Shown: positions 1 to 13,726 of the stretch, in pieces
Position numbering within the stretch: position 1 is the stretch's first letter
How the letters are laid out: every line of letters begins with the position of its first letter
Assembly (NCBI GenBank): GCA_034008185.1
Contig: CM067082.1
Span: 52,535,586-52,599,585 of the forward strand
Reading direction: 5' to 3'
Length of the DNA stretch: 64,000 bases
Source: Gorsachius magnificus
Lineage: Eukaryota > Chordata > Aves > Pelecaniformes > Ardeidae
Position numbers and translations under genes: made by a program
The notes under the pieces: model-generated
Told to the model about the DNA's origin: nothing
Databases searched by the model: none
What the model saw: only the letters and a program-made list of their open reading frames with translations

Positions 1-3000
1 GACAGGGTCAGGACGAAGGTGATCTGGCATGGAAACAGAGGAGGCTCAATGGAAGAGGTCGGGCGAAGGCCTGAAGTCCATACACAGAAATGGGGACAGA
101 GCACGGGAGAGGACTGAAAGCAAAGGGAGGATGATGCTGAGTGGGTGGCAGGATAAAGGGAGAAGGAAAAGGTAAAAAAATAAAAAGGAAAAAAAAAAGA
201 ACAAAGAATGGTAAAACACTCTTAGTGTGAAAATCCTCTGGCCTCATTCTCTGTCAAGCAGGATACCGTTAGCTTGGAGACCCCCGGGGAGATCCCCACT
301 TAGAGGGAGGTATGTCTTGGGAGCCCTGCACGGTGGCAGGCTGTTCATTGACTTTCCTGGCCTTCATTGAAGCTAACTGCCATCAAACGTAGCTAATTAT
401 GTTTTATCAATATTGCAAATGGAAGGAGCGATTCAGGGAACGGGTTAGGAAGGGGGTTAGGTTTGTGAGAGTCGCGACCAACTAACACAAACTTTTCTTA
501 TTTTTAAAATACTCCTCTGTGTTTAAGCTGCATGAGAACTGAAGAACCTTCACCAACACAGGCTGTACTTCTCTCTGACCTTGCAGATAACCATGAACCA
601 AAACGCGCAGCTCTCTAATTGCTGTTCCTGATGGTGCTTTACAAGCTCGTGCTAAATTTAACCAGGCGGAGAATGAGGAGGAGGAGGGGGACCAGGCTGA
701 AAACTTTTCAAAACGCCTCTTTCCTGCGGTAGGGTAAAGGATTGGAGGTGCGGGAGGAGTCGCTGTATGCCTCCTGTGGAGGGCAACAAAAGCGCAAGAG
801 ATATAGAAGTAGCCAGAGAACATGACTTTACTGTATGGAGCTAATCCAACCCGAGACTGGAGCCTGCACACATATATAACAGCATTTCTACACCCATATG
901 CCCATAACAAACATAACCCCTGGTTTCCATGTCACCAGTCACAGTCCCCATGCTTTGGGTCCTGCCACACAGGCCCATGAGGTTGGTGTGACAGGGGAGG
1001 ACCCGAGGCACGAGGAGCTCCAACATGGCCGGGGGTCTCCCAGCCCCAGGGTTGTCCACATGGTGGCAAGGACATGAGGCGGTGGCTGGGTCTGCAGGGA
1101 CCACGTGCAGCTCCCAGGGCCGAGTGCCGGCCAGCACGACGTTCTTGGCAGGCAGGCATGCACATACCCGTGCTGGGCCAGCCTCGGTGCCAGGGTGTAC
1201 CACTGACGCGCTGTAGCTGCTGAAGGGTATTTATTTTTTAATTTTAAAAGATTTTTTTTTCCAATTCTGTCCCTTCTGGCCTGGTATGTTCCTCGCTTGT
1301 GATATTTCAGAGGCAGATGTTTCTCTGACCACAGCAATTGTCACAGTGTTTAATTTTATTAGGCTCTTAGGCAAACGACTCTCAGCACCTTTCAGAAGTT
1401 GCATACGCCAGCCTGAGTTTCAGACAATGATGGAGCAAAGCCAACCCTCAGGTGGATCACAGTGTGTCCAGAGAAAGACCTTACAACCAGAGGACATCAG
1501 ATCAGCTTGACATTACCTGCTTACTGAGTTGGTGCTGCAGCGAAAAAAAAAAAAAAACCTTGCTAAAAATACACAGAATAAAGTAAAAGCAGGAATGGCA
1601 AAATATTGTTTTGAACGTTCACTGATCAAGTAAAAGAGGTTGTAAAAATCTGTTTAGAGTTGGTGTCTGGTTCAGTGGGCAACTTAGAGCTCTGGACAGC
1701 CCTTCATGAGCAGGAACCTGGATTTAATTACTCTTCACCCGCGCCCCGATCTCTCCGTGCCTCCTCTCCCTGCCTCCATCTGTCTTGTCTAACAGGACTG
1801 CAAGTTCCTCAGGCCAGAGACTGTTTCTCACTTGAGTTTTGCACATTCCCAGGGCAGTGAAGTTGTCGTGGTTGTTTCCCCAATCCGAGCAGCGGCAGCA
1901 GCAGCGGCAAACCAAACCTTTGGGCGCACTCAATGTTGACAAGTACTGCTGCTGATGGGGTGGACTTTGTACCGCATGGGAGCCCAGGCTGTTGTGTCTT
2001 TTCCAATTGTATTGTATTGTTTGGCTTCAAAAAGAGGAGGAACGCATGACTTACAAGGACATGAGAGATTCTCCCATGTCCCCACTGCATATTTCAGTCA
2101 AGCAAAATTAATCTCTTCGCAGGGGGCGAAGATTTAGTGTGGGCAGAATTAGGGTGAGCGTGGCGGATGCAGTAAGGAGGAGCAGAGCAGAAACAAATCA
2201 GTTCGCAAACAGAGGAAATACAAAAAGCTGCTGCAGATAATCCACTACAAAAAAAAACAAACCATGAACCAGCTGCAGAGAACTACCTGAGCTGGAAAAA
2301 AAGACTCACCAGCCTGTGCAGCACATGACAGATGAAAATCAAAGCTGGTCTGAAGGATTAAAGAGCCACATACTTGCAGGTACATACAGCCAGATGTGGC
2401 CGCCGTAGTGACAGAAGTCACTTCAGCCTCTCAGGAAATGTTTAAAGGAGGCCAGTGTTTTCCAGAGTGTGAGGGACCAGGGCACCGAGGATTTACCGAG
2501 GGAAAGGGCTTTGGATAGGCTGCACATGGGAAAGAAGCTTTTAATAATACTTGCTCATGTTGCAAAGATCTTGTTATCCATTTATTTTTCCTGAAAGAGC
2601 GTTCAGCCTTAAAATAGTGTAGGAAGCACCAATTAAGGCAAACGCCCACGCTCCTGCAATGCAAGGAAACAGGCTGTCAGTAGCTGTGCTACGTTTTCTC
2701 CCAAGGGCTGTTGTGTTAAACCATCCAGCTAAAAACTCAAACTCCTGCCCAAGCGTGCCGGGTGTTTGCCCACCTTCCCTTCCTGCCTGAGCGTGCCTGG
2801 GTGTGCGGCTGCCGCAGCATGGGGGGAGGATATCGGCAGGAGGTCCAGGATGGCGATGCTGGGGTGCTCCCATAATGCACCAAGAATTCAGCAAAGTATC
2901 TGAACTTATCGCGAGTACTTTAGGGAATGTGAGGATTCAAGTCTAAAGGGTCCCATAGGTCTTTCCTGTCTCCAGGCATATGTGGATGTGCTTGGATGCA

Positions 3001-3400
3001 GTACCTGGCAGCGCCTATGTGAACATCTGGTTTCATTTCTGCTGGAATCCAGGCTGCAGCAACGACCCCAGCCACCTCAGGTGGCAGACAGGGAATCAGC
3101 AATATTGGTAGAGTTTGACCAAAATTATGGCCTAAGAACCAAAACCACACCTCTTCACGTCTGCTCATACTCCCTCCCTTCCTTGCCAGCCCTGGCTCTG
3201 AAGTCAACTGCCGTGGAAAGCTGAAGGAACTCTTAACTCTAGTGCAAGCAGTGGTGGGAATTTGCACCCAGAATTAACCAGTTAATAATAATCTTTACAT
3301 TTTTCCTAACAACTGCCGTGTTCCAGGACTCTTGAATTAACAATTCACCAAGCATGTTCGTTTTGAATGACTGCATTGAAATCGGCACAAACTCAAACAG
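1..3400. other. Intergenic DNA, no gene recognised
   Basis: Mixed-composition DNA with short A-runs (176-200, 1540-1556, 2249-2257). Open frames here overlap on both strands, lack domains and are best read as chance. Confidence 0.7.
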
Positions 3401-3405
3401 AAGCC

Positions 3406-3415
3406 CTATAAAAAG
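3406..3415 (+). promoter_or_regulatory. TATA-box-like motif ahead of a CpG-rich stretch
   Basis: CTATAAAAAG is a near-ideal TATA box. A start site would be expected near 3437, just where CpG density rises. No downstream exon or gene can be assigned, so promoter activity is only a possibility. Confidence 0.3.
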
Positions 3416-3424
3416 CCAAAGCTT

Positions 3425-3960
3425 TATCGTGTGCGCGGTGGTGGCAGCAAGAAGGCCGGTGGGAAGGAAACAATACCCGTCTGAGCGGAGCGAGGGTTTA
3501 TCTGCTTGCCATCAGAACAGGCCAGTCGTGTTGTTTTTCCGTCCGTTCACCCTGTGAGCGGGCTCCAGTGTACGGTACCAGGCTGTGCAAAAGCCCGCGG
3601 CCAGGTCCTTCTGTTTGTAGGGCTTTTGCTGACATAAGGTGGAGTTGAGGTTATTGTGGTGTGGGACGTTTCCTGCCCCGGCCGCTGATAACCACAAATC
3701 CCAGCAGCCTTACAGGCTCCCTTTGTCCGGCAGTCCAGGACCCGAGCTATGTATAGCCTATACCTGCCCAGCCTGGGGCGGGCGTGCTCTCATCCCTGTG
3801 CCCGAGGATGCTTCACTGCACACCGACCGTTTCCCCAGCGAGTTGGGGATGCTGAAAACCCTTCCGCACGCAGAGTCCCGCTGAACTTTTTACCTCCGGG
3901 AGCAAAGGAGGAGGCTGAGGATGGGTCTGTGTGGGGTGGTCCTGGCCGTCGAGCACACAT
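3425..3960. promoter_or_regulatory. CpG-rich patch (CpG-island-like)
   Basis: By eye there are about 30 CpG dinucleotides in ~535 bases, including GCGCGG, CCCGCGGCC and CCCCGGCCGC, well above the surroundings. It could be an enhancer or an unannotated promoter. The open frames inside are typical GC-rich shadows. Confidence 0.4.
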
Positions 3961-5153
3961 TCCTTCAAGCACACATTCCTTCGCAGAAGAAGTAAAAGGA
4001 TTAAATTGACTGCTAAACCCCAGTGTCATATATACCAGCAGAGGTGTAAATGAAAGCCTTGCCACAAAACCAGCGTTAAGCTCACTTTGCGTTGTCTGGC
4101 TCAGTGTCAGTGTGGATGGCGGTGGGGTGATGCCCCCGTGTTAGCTGGGCGTCCCCTGCCCGTCCCCCTGCCTGAGGGATCGGTGCGGCTGTGCCAGCCA
4201 GCGCGCCTGACTCCGTGTGTGGCTCTCGTGAGCAGAAAAGCAGTGCAGGGGATGTGTTTTCACAAAGAAGTGATACAAGAGTAGGTGTGGACAGTCGGTC
4301 AGGAGAAGGATGAGGTGTGGGGCTGAGGGAGAGGGGAGCGCAGGCGCAGGAAGGTTTGGGTGCCAGCTCCCGGGACGTGGGCAGCACAGGGGCGTTTCAG
4401 CAGGCAGCGCAGAGGGAGGGGGACTGCTCTGGGACAACAAGAGAGCAGCAAAGGGGTGGTATCCAACACCGGGTAAAACCAAAGGGTATGGAACCCTGAA
4501 AGAGTTTTCCTTACCGTGCTGCCTGCCTGCTGCAGGATCGCCCCAGGGACCCAGCTCTGCCCAGTGCCGGGTACGCACTGCAGCGGGGCAGTAAAAGGTG
4601 GTTACATCCCTGTAAGTAACCAAAATGCTCCAGGGTTGTCCCCTGGTTCTGCAGCCTGCTAGCCCCGCACAGTTCACAGCCGTGCAGCCAGTCCTCGTGC
4701 CTCTCAAAACAGACTGGCCACAACTGCCGTGCTCGGTGGGCACAGCTGCTGCAAACACCCAAAACACTCTCGTCTTGGGGGGTGGTAACTGGCATGGGCC
4801 AAAACCATGCAGGTACAGTGCTAACAATTTAGCGATATAGAACAGCTATGTCCCGGCCTCTTTTAGTTTATCAGCGTAGATATTGCTTCCATTAACATGG
4901 AAGCTTTACCTGCTAGCACAGAAAAATTTCCTCTTCCCTTTTTTGATCCTTTGTGTGTAGGTGACAGCCCAGACTGGATGCTCCCTGAGCTGCCTGTGTT
5001 GTCACCCAGAGGCCCCATACAGATGCTTTCCCTTGTCCAGACCCACCAGCCAAAGCACACAGACCGTCTCTTCCACTCAGTCAGGCTCTGCTGCCCTGAC
5101 CCCTCATGCTGGATGGATTGTACTGGCCACGAGAGACGAGGCTGGTGCTAGAG
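3961..5153. other. GC-rich intergenic DNA
   Basis: It contains a short tandem copy of AGCACACATTCCTTC (3953-3983) and the longest open frame in the window (4141-4827, minus). That frame has no domain, splice context or biased codon pattern and is not called a gene. Confidence 0.6.
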
Positions 5154-5490
5154 ATCATAGAATCATAGAATCATCGAATCCTAGGTTGGAAGGGACCTCA
5201 AGGGTCATCTGGTCTAACCTTTCTAGGTAAGAGCACAGTCTAGACAAGATGGCCCAGCGCCCTGTCCAGCTGAGTCCAGTGTGGCGGAGTCAACCACTTC
5301 CCTGGGGAGATTATTCCAGTGGTTGACTGGTCTCATTGTGAAACATTTCCCTTTCATGTCCAGTTGGAATCTCCCCAAGAGCAACTTGTGTCCATCCCCC
5401 CTTGTCCTCTCCATGTGACTCCTTGTAAAAAGGGAGTCTCCATCTTCCTTATAGCTACCCCTTAGTTGCTGGTATGTGGTGATGGGATCG
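5154..5490 (-). mobile_element. CR1 LINE fragment, 3' end
   Basis: It starts on the plus strand with ATCATAGAATCATAGAATC and GGTTGGAAGGGACCT, the reverse complement of a CR1 3' terminus, and fades near 5490. The minus-strand frame shows the ORF2 C-terminal words LGRFQLDMKGKCF and NHWNNLPREVVDS. It is 5'-truncated and mutated, so not active. Confidence 0.9.
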
Positions 5491-6504
5491 GCTCAGTCTG
5501 GTTAACTGCTTTGGCACAAGGCAGGGGGTCAGAGTCCCTCCCACCCGCTGGGCATCAGGACCATGCTGCAGGGAGCTCCCGGCTCGGAGCAAGCGGAGGG
5601 GCAGCCTGGAAGATGGCACCCCCCTGCTCTCAGGGTTGGTACTGATACTTGGCAGGGGGGTGTTAACACGCAGCAGTATTTTACCCAGACACGCGTGAAG
5701 GCCTGACAGGCTTGTGACCCGTGGCTACACTGTGCTGCCGAAACAAATGGCAGCCTCCCCGAGCACCCCGGGGGGGCTTGCGAGGTCTCCCTGGCTCCAT
5801 CCCTTCTCCCAGCCTGCAGAGGTTCTCCTCCCCACCTGGCTCGGTGAACAGACCTGCTCTGCATGGAGGATGAGGCTGCTCAACGGCACCTGGGGAGAGG
5901 AAGACAGAGATACTGCTGGCTCCCTGTCCCTCGCCCCAGTGCCCCGGCCGCTCGCCAGAAGTCTGGCCATGCAATGGCTTCAGTATGGGCCTATGTATGT
6001 CAGCATGGAGAGGGCGGTGGGGGTTACTGGCTCGGACCAGAGCTTGAGGGCCTCAGTGGCTAGACCTTGCTATGCATGAGATACAAATCACTTCTTGCCT
6101 CCACAAGCAGCTCGGCGGCTCCTGTTACTGCTGGTCCAGAGCTACGAGCTGCGGGATGTTACTTCCCTCCCGTAGCAGGCCAAACTGGTGTGCCCTCCAG
6201 GTAGGAAGCACCGAAGCCTTTCACTTTTATACAGCCTTTGCTTTACTGCCTTCACACCAGCTTGGGAAAACAGCACTAATGCCATCAGCTACCAACCGTC
6301 TGTCTCCCGTAATCAAATATCCTGCTCCCTGTGAAACTCAGGTGCTGGGCACCGACACTGCTACCCCCATGGGGCTGCAAGGCAGGAAGATCCCCCATCT
6401 TCTGAGCAAATTCAAGTGAGAAAATTATCTGAATAACACGTCCTGCTCACCTCTCTCTGCAGCCGCAAAGCCTCACACTCACAAATTCCCCAGCCAGGGG
6501 AATC

Positions 6505-6600
6505 AGACCAGATCCCATTTAATGCAAATGTTAATTTATCAGGTGTTTCATCTCTCTTAAATGTTCATTTCACTGCCATTAGATCAGGCAACATTCACGT
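6505..6600. promoter_or_regulatory. Candidate regulatory block with POU, T-box and GATA words
   Basis: An AT-rich island in GC-rich DNA with ATGCAAAT (octamer), TTTATCAGG (GATA) and CAGGTGTTT (T-box-like) within ~40 bases. Binding and conservation are inferred, not shown. Confidence 0.25.
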
Positions 6601-8109
6601 CTTCCATTTGGGCCAGTGTTTCCCCACCCCCTTGAATGCTCAGGGCTCTCATTCCTCTCCTTCCATTTTGTCAGCCAGGGAGTTTGCCCAGTCTGGGCAC
6701 CACCATCCTCCCCAAGCCCTCTCCTTATCCCCCGTGGGGACAAACCCCTCTGCCCAAGGGTGCTGCTTCACATGTGACAGTGAGTATGGTGGCAGAGACT
6801 GGAGAAGCCCTTGGGAAAAGGATGTGGCAAACATAGCTAAGGTGAAGCCTCCCTTGTATGAAGTCTGTGACGCTAGCAGCATCGGGAGTCAGACCTCAGA
6901 GACTCCTCTGACCTGTGTGATGGTTCCTTGCACGCACAACAGTGGCACCGGCTGAGCCATGGCAGGGGCAGCCGTTTCTCTTCCCCCGTCCCCCTGGCCC
7001 TTCCGTTAGCCAGGGGGCTTTCAGGGTGTGCTTTGCATAGAGCAAGAGACCCTTTGATCCCCACCTCAAGGGTGCTTTTTGGGGTGTTATCACACCAGTA
7101 GGGGGGATGCCCTCCAGCCACATTTGAGCTGGAGCTTCTGTCCCAGCTCTGCTGGAGCCCAGCAAGCTCCTCTGGCCAGCGAGGTACTGCCCGGCTGGCC
7201 GCGCTGGCCTGCACGCCAGCTGGAGAAGGTAAGATGCCAACCTGGTGCACATCCCATAGAAAGGAGGGGGAAATAAAGGGGCAGAACATACAGGCCTGGG
7301 AATGTATGGGCTGAGACTGGAGCAGATCCCTTGGCTGTGCCTGGTTTGGCTATGCTGTGCCAGGAAGAGGGAGCAGGGGCTCAACGCTGCAGAGCGATGA
7401 AGGCTGGGAGCGAGGGAGAAGCTTCAGATTAAATCACATTGGAAAGGAGGGAGTGTGGGTACAATAAGCATACCCAGGGTGACATCTCAATCATGGCCAA
7501 ACGCCCCATCCATCTCGCCCTGCTAGTCACTGCCGGCAAATTTTGCTCTCTGTGAATATTCCCCGTAGCTCCCCTGGTTCTCCCCAGATAATGGCATTTC
7601 TATTCAAGTTGTTTAAACTAACAGCAGCACAATTACCAGCCAGCAGATTCGGCCGCTTTGTGTTCATTTGCTCAATCAACATTCACCCCCTGGTAAGTGA
7701 CTTTCAGAGAAAACTGTCACTGGCAGACAATGGGCTGGCAAAATGTTTGCAGACGCTGGGGCAAAATGTCTCAACCCAAATTTAAAAGGACAGTTGCCTC
7801 CCCTCGGTGCACTGGGACGGAGAGGCAGCAGGGAGATGAGGGTGGCTTTCATTCACCCTGGTGTCCGTGCTGGGAAGGTCAGAGGAAGGCTTCTCCAGGC
7901 GGTGAAGCCCAGTGCCACCGCTGATGTGCCGCCTCCTGCCTTCCCCGTGCGCCTCCGATGGGAAACTCGCTCTCCGAAGGACACGGCTCTGCTTTGCAAT
8001 CCTGCTGTGAACACCCACGCTGCCCGGGCTCAACAGCCCCCCGCCCCTACCAGCAGCTCCCTGGCATCCCCCCCAAACCTCAAGAAATTCATGAGAATAA
8101 TTCGCCTCC

Positions 8110-8420
8110 CTCTCTGCGGCTCACTTAAAATATTTACTTTGACAATGAAAGCGATCATTAATTCCACCCATTGATTTATTTTTCCTAAAAGCCCATTGTT
8201 ACCCCTTAAATGTGCATGATAACTTGCCATTTGAGATACCAGCAAGTGGTTTATAGACTCATCTACCAGAAAAAGCCCTGTCAGTTTATAAATGGGCTGG
8301 TTAATGTGGCTCCCTTGTGGCAGTGTCCTTATTTTGCTTTGAAAATAAAGCTTGATATTGTTTAAACTTTAGACAAGTCATTACTTAAATTGATGTGCTT
8401 TTCTCATGTAGCTGAGACCT
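8110..8420. promoter_or_regulatory. Candidate conserved non-coding element
   Basis: A sharply AT-rich block inside GC-rich DNA with no repeat signature and no coding frame. It has ATCATTAATT, CCCATTGTTA (SOX), TTGTTTAAAC (FOX) and GCTTTGAA (TCF-like) words. The texture resembles deeply conserved developmental enhancers; I cannot test conservation here. Confidence 0.3.
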
Positions 8421-10329
8421 AACATCTCCTGGTTTTGATCATGCCATACAAGTGCTATATACCAGCAGATCAACCAGAAGCTACTGTTGGATGACAGGCT
8501 CCTTCTCGTCCTTCTAATGAGGGTAAGGCCTCAAAATATCATCCCATGACCATGATGGAGAACAGATCAAAATTTATGTAGCAATAAATGCTTTTGGTGT
8601 AATTGTTTCAGACATTTATGTGTGTGTGCCTCTGTAGAAATCCCCCAACCCTTTCCCTCTGGGCCATGACTCTACCAAAGCTGCAGCATAGTCGTTTCTC
8701 TCCCCAGCACAACTTTTTGTGTCCCTCAGTTCCCTCTCTCCTCTCATCTGGGCACCCATATTAAAGCTTTGAGGACTACTGGTTCTCTGTAGATGGATGC
8801 GTGGCTCCTTCCTTTTTCATCTCACCGTGCCAGCCTTCCTCTGAATCTGTCCAGGGAGCCACGTGGGGCAGGGGAGGACCGTTCCCGACGAGCGAGTGAG
8901 TCAGGAGAACAAGCTGGACATCTAGGCATTCACGGAACATTCACCATATATGTCATGGGACACCCACCACATAGATTCTTTTTGCTGTACTGTCTGCTAA
9001 AATCATGATAATAACTGGAGGAAGTGCTGGCTTGTTTGTAGGCAGCGTGCCCTGACCAGAGTCCCAGAAGAACTGTTTGTGGAGCACTGGGATGGGGGTC
9101 AGGGCAGCTGAGCTTCCACAGCGTTGCCAGTTGTCATCCCTTAGTGGACATGGGTATGGATTCCCTACAGCTTTAATTGGAGTCTTTTCATCCAAATACC
9201 TCTACTTCCACATCTTAGGAAAAAGAAGAGGGCATTTCTAGCCTTTCTGGCTCCACAGTTAGGCTGGAAAGACCGACCTTCTAAAGATTCAAAAGTCAGA
9301 AAGAGAAAAATGAGGAGTGTCTTGGACTTTCCTCTGTTTTTTTCTGATTTTCAGGAGTCTCCAGCTCTTCAAGCCAGACCTGATTGCTGCATGTGCGAGG
9401 CTCTGACAGTGCAATCTGGCAGCCTGGGCTCCTGTCAGGAGATGAACCTCCTGGTTTTACATTGCTTGCGAAAACCACGTCTGTTTTTTGCCACCGGTGT
9501 TTCCCACACAGCATACATTAAAATGTATAGGCTAAGCAGCTATGCCAACATAAATCACTCCATGCACCTTCTGCCTGCTCGCGGATGCATGGAGACCCTG
9601 CCTACCCCAAGAGCTATTGCCCTTCAGAGGCCCTCTCCCTCCCTCTCCCCCATCGCGCTGCCAAGACCCTGCTCTCCCTGGGGGTCTTTCCCTGGGGATG
9701 TCGCAGGGTTGTGTCCGTCTGTTGTCCCCCCCAGGGACCGGCCGGCAGATTGATCCCTGCTCCGCCACCCAGAGCCAGGAGCCTTCCAGCGCAGGGTGCG
9801 TTTTGGGAAGGTAAATACACAACCAAAATATCCAAGCTGCAGGGCGGCTTGACCTTCGAGCGACCCTTCGCCTGACCTAACGCTGGTCACTCTCACCAGC
9901 AGATTTGTTTATCTTGGGACCTTGAGGCTCCCAATCCAAAAGCACCAGGTTGTCTCCCAGCTCCAAGGCCTGCTGGCGCTGGCTGCTGGCCCCCGTTAGA
10001 TATGCCCAGCGAGATGCAGGTTTTATTTTTAGTCCCATCCCCAAGACCTCACGCTAGGCAAGCAGCCGCAATCCTGCCAAAAAAGCCCCAGTAAGTTAAA
10101 TCGGAGGGCGAGCCCCTTCCCCAGCCTGTGGAGCAGCTGCGTGCACACACTCGGGAAACGGCTCCGAGAGGGGCTTTTCCTTTCTTCAAAGCTCAGAGGA
10201 AATTTTGTCCAGGGGTTTCCCCTCTTTTGGCCGGAGAGCTGCAGCACGGCCGGGGAAATAGCTAGGGCAGCAGATGCAGAAACAGGGGGAGGCTTTTTCT
10301 TACCGTAAGAGCAGGAGCTGGGGGCGGCA

Positions 10330-10560
10330 GCAGGACGCATCATTTTGGGAATGTCTGCTATCCCAGAAGTGAGTGGAAACAACCCATCTGAAATATGCAG
10401 AGCCATTATCAGGCCAGGGCTTAAATAAACTTTACTGTCCATTCAGTGATCAACCTCCCTGGGAGCCGCCGGCTCCATTCATCACTGTCACCTTTTCAAA
10501 GTGACTGTGATGACAGTTCATGATCATTAACTAGTAATGGTGTGCTTTGCATTAACAGGA
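10330..10560. promoter_or_regulatory. Candidate conserved non-coding element
   Basis: A non-repetitive, frame-poor stretch with ATTATCAGG (GATA), ATCACTGTCACC, TGACAGTTCATGATCATTAA and CATTAACAG. The mix of homeodomain and nuclear-receptor-like words suggests a regulatory block, without proof. Confidence 0.25.
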
Positions 10561-13500
10561 GGGCACATCAAACGGGCAGGCTCGAAGCTCGAAAGTTAAC
10601 TGAATTATACAATAAACATTCTCCAGCTAACCATGTACAGATGGGGACAAAAGGTGGGACAAAGTGGCAGGCAGGAGAAAGCGAGGATGGGGAGGGGGCA
10701 GCGCTTCAGTGCCGCACCTATCGTGCTGCTCGCCTGCCCCTTCCGCTTGCTGTTAATTAGGAATAACGAAACGTGGCTCTCCAGCCGGAGGGACCAGAGC
10801 CACTTGCTGAAGTTGCAGAACTTTTACTGTCAGCAAAGCTGCCTTAAGATTTCACAGATCTGCCGTGGCCGGGGGCTTTTTGCTGCGTTTTGTCTTTTTT
10901 TTCCTCAAATGGCATTCATTGCGGGCAGAGCTGAGGCACTCCGGGCACCGTCTGGATGGGCAAGATTAAAAATTGAAAAGAAGAGGACGTGAGGAGGGAG
11001 ATTTCAAACGAGTCCTTCATCTCGGAGGGCTGGGAAGGACAGCTCGTCACCACTTGCTACTGGCACAAAGTCCCAGTTACGGGCCCAGCGCATCCTCGGT
11101 GCGTGCTCGGAGCCAGCAGGGCCCACGCTTGAGCAGACCCGCCAGCTCAGCCAGCTCAGGGAAAAGAGGCTTGTTCAGAGAATAGCTTTGGAGTCGAGAG
11201 CTCCTAGCACAATTCCCAGTGCAATCCCTACTGACTGAGAAACATAAAAAAAAAAAATTAAAAATCTGATTTTTTTCCATCTATTCACTAGCAAAAAAAG
11301 GCAAAAAAGCTGTAAATCTTTTTAGTACAATTTATTATATTCTACTTGTAACAAGATACTTCACACAGATAAAAATGGTGCCGAGAGTCGGGTTCTTAAG
11401 TCCGTAATTCAGCACTTTAGAGAAATGGAAAAATATTTTAACTGGGACTTCAGCGGGAGCTGCCGGATGCTCAGGGCTTTTGCAGAAGTCCAGTAAAAGT
11501 GCAGCAAGCCCACTGCAGCAAAGGGGTCTCCCTCCACAGACTTCAGCAGCCTCTCTACTTACACACTGAACTATAAATTTAAGGCGTTTAGATGTAGGCA
11601 TCCATTCTTTTACTGCACATCTTAATATTTTAAATTAGCGCACGCTTACAACCAGGGAGACTTTTGTGCTCCCCGTGACTCAGAATTATGGAAAAATCAT
11701 CAGTCACCGACAGTTTGTCTTCCTTCACTTCCCCACACCTCAGTCCCTTCAGCAATCTCTCAGATTACATACTTTTCCATCACTTACCCTGCTTTTGTAT
11801 CAGTCTTCACAGAAAAAGGTCCCAGAAAAGGTAATCTGGACTCAGCTTTTTTCCTAACCTAAATGGTCAGCTGGGGGGGAGGAGAGGGAAAGAAGCTGGC
11901 CTGGTTTTTACAGTTCCTCTCCCAACAGTGCTGCAACCTGCAGTTGAAGAGCTGGCACCCCTGAACGATGCAGGAAACATTTCTGGGCATGTATTTTCAG
12001 AGACCACTGATTTTTCAGTGCTAAAACTATCTGCACAGGGCATCGACTTTTCCTCTGTGCAGGTAACTGCCTGCCTCCATGTGCCATAGAGCAGGGTGAT
12101 TTTCCCAGCGTTTCACTGTAGCTGTGGGGAGAGTTGTTAGACTTCAGGTTTTCAAGAGAGTCTTTTAACTTTGGGTCATTCACTGTTAGGGTGCATAATT
12201 TCAACAGCCTGAGGGTCGGCTTTCTGAGGCGCCCAGAGCTCCCACTTGTGTTCTGCGGGGGCAAAATGGACCAGGTTGGTGGGAATGCCGTGGGGACTAG
12301 GTCACCCCTGCTCACAGGGAGCTGAGACACCCGCAGGCAGAAGGTCCTATCAAAGCCTTGGTGCAGGCAGACAGCAATTCAAAGCATAATCATCTGCCAC
12401 TGCATCTCCCCTGCTCTGGAGGTTGCCGAGTCCCTGCACCAGGGTGGCAGCAAGAGGACACGAGCTCTCCCGTCTCAGCAATATCCCTGTCAGCTCCGGC
12501 TGCGGATAAAAGTGGGGCTGCTCCAATACTGAAAGCTGTGAGCTGCTTCGACTGAGATAGACCTCTGCCACTGCCCCTGCAGGAGGAGGCACATTGGGGA
12601 AATGGGTAGAGCAGATGCCACCAACCGCTTTGGCCACCTGAGCTCATTCCCTCCCTTTGGCACAAGGCTTTGCGCTCCCCTCCCGTGGTGGTCACTTTGT
12701 CCCCAGTCTTCCTGGGTCTGCCCTGTGCTGTAAGCCTGGATGAAAGACTCTGCTTAGTCTGGGTCTTTTATAGCACCGCCTATCTGAGCACCCGCATACT
12801 CTATTCAAGGGGGACAGAAGAGCAAGATAAACAGTTGTCAGACACTAAGGCGAAACATCACGTGAAGTCAACAATTTAAATAAGGAGGTGCAGGTATGGC
12901 AACCTCCCCCCTTTAAGGCTGAGGAAATGAGAGAGAGACTTATCTTGCCATACAGCTGCCCTTGTCTCCTTTAAGCTGCAGGAAAAGAAGCGGCAGTGTC
13001 TAAACGCTAGCAAGCCAGCTAGGACACCCACTGTCTTTCATGCCTCATCTCGTGCCCTGCCAGGGTCCCAGCTGGGCAGTGGAGTCGCCTGCCCAGCGCA
13101 GCATTTCTCCTCGGGAACGTGTTGGGACACCAAGCATTTACCATCCTACGAGGGGCGAAAGCCTTTCAGGAATCAGATAGGATGAAGAAGCCGCATTATG
13201 TTCTCAAGAGATTTATATTGCTCGTGGGATGTTGCTTAACAGATCTTTTGGTCCCTCTTCCTTGGTCCTAAAACAATGCTTCTGACAGAACAGAAAGGCG
13301 GAGAACGGCAATCGGTTTATGATTTGTTCTTTTATACATGCAGATGTTTCACAAACATTTAAAATAGCAATCCACCCTGGGAACATAGTGGGTGAGAGAG
13401 GCAACACGGCCGATGACTTCTGGGTCCTATTCCCGGCCCCATCAGTCATCCCAAGTCACCGCGGGATTACTTTGTGCCTCCGCCTCCCGCCCCTTTCCCT

Positions 13501-13705
13501 GCTGCATTTCTTTGGATGGCGAGCACGTCGTGGGGCAGGAACTGTTTCTTCTAGAATGTTTGCACCAGCACCCAAAGTAATGAGAACCCCATGTGCGACT
13601 GTCTTGCAAATGAGATGCTTTGTATTTTAGTACCGACAGAGTCTCTCAGGCCGCCCTAAAGCCGATATTGAATGGGAGCTGATGGACTCAGATGTACTTA
13701 AAGCA

Positions 13706-13726
13706 AAAACAAACAAACAAACAAAC
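13706..13726. repeat. (AAAC)n microsatellite
   Basis: About five tandem copies of a tetranucleotide, perfect over ~21 bases. Confidence 0.9.

Larger units (their letters stand above)
5491..13600. other. GC-richer intergenic DNA, no gene recognised
   Basis: Many overlapping open frames exist on both strands, as expected from GC-rich non-coding DNA; none shows a domain. Embedded AT-rich blocks with dense homeodomain, FOX, SOX and GATA-type words look like regulatory elements and are listed separately. Confidence 0.6.

Noticed and set aside
4141..4827. 228-codon minus-strand open frame
   Set aside because: The longest frame in the window, but in GC-rich DNA where stops are rare. Other frames are open too, there are no domains or splice logic, and the content is Pro/Ser/Leu-rich low-information sequence.
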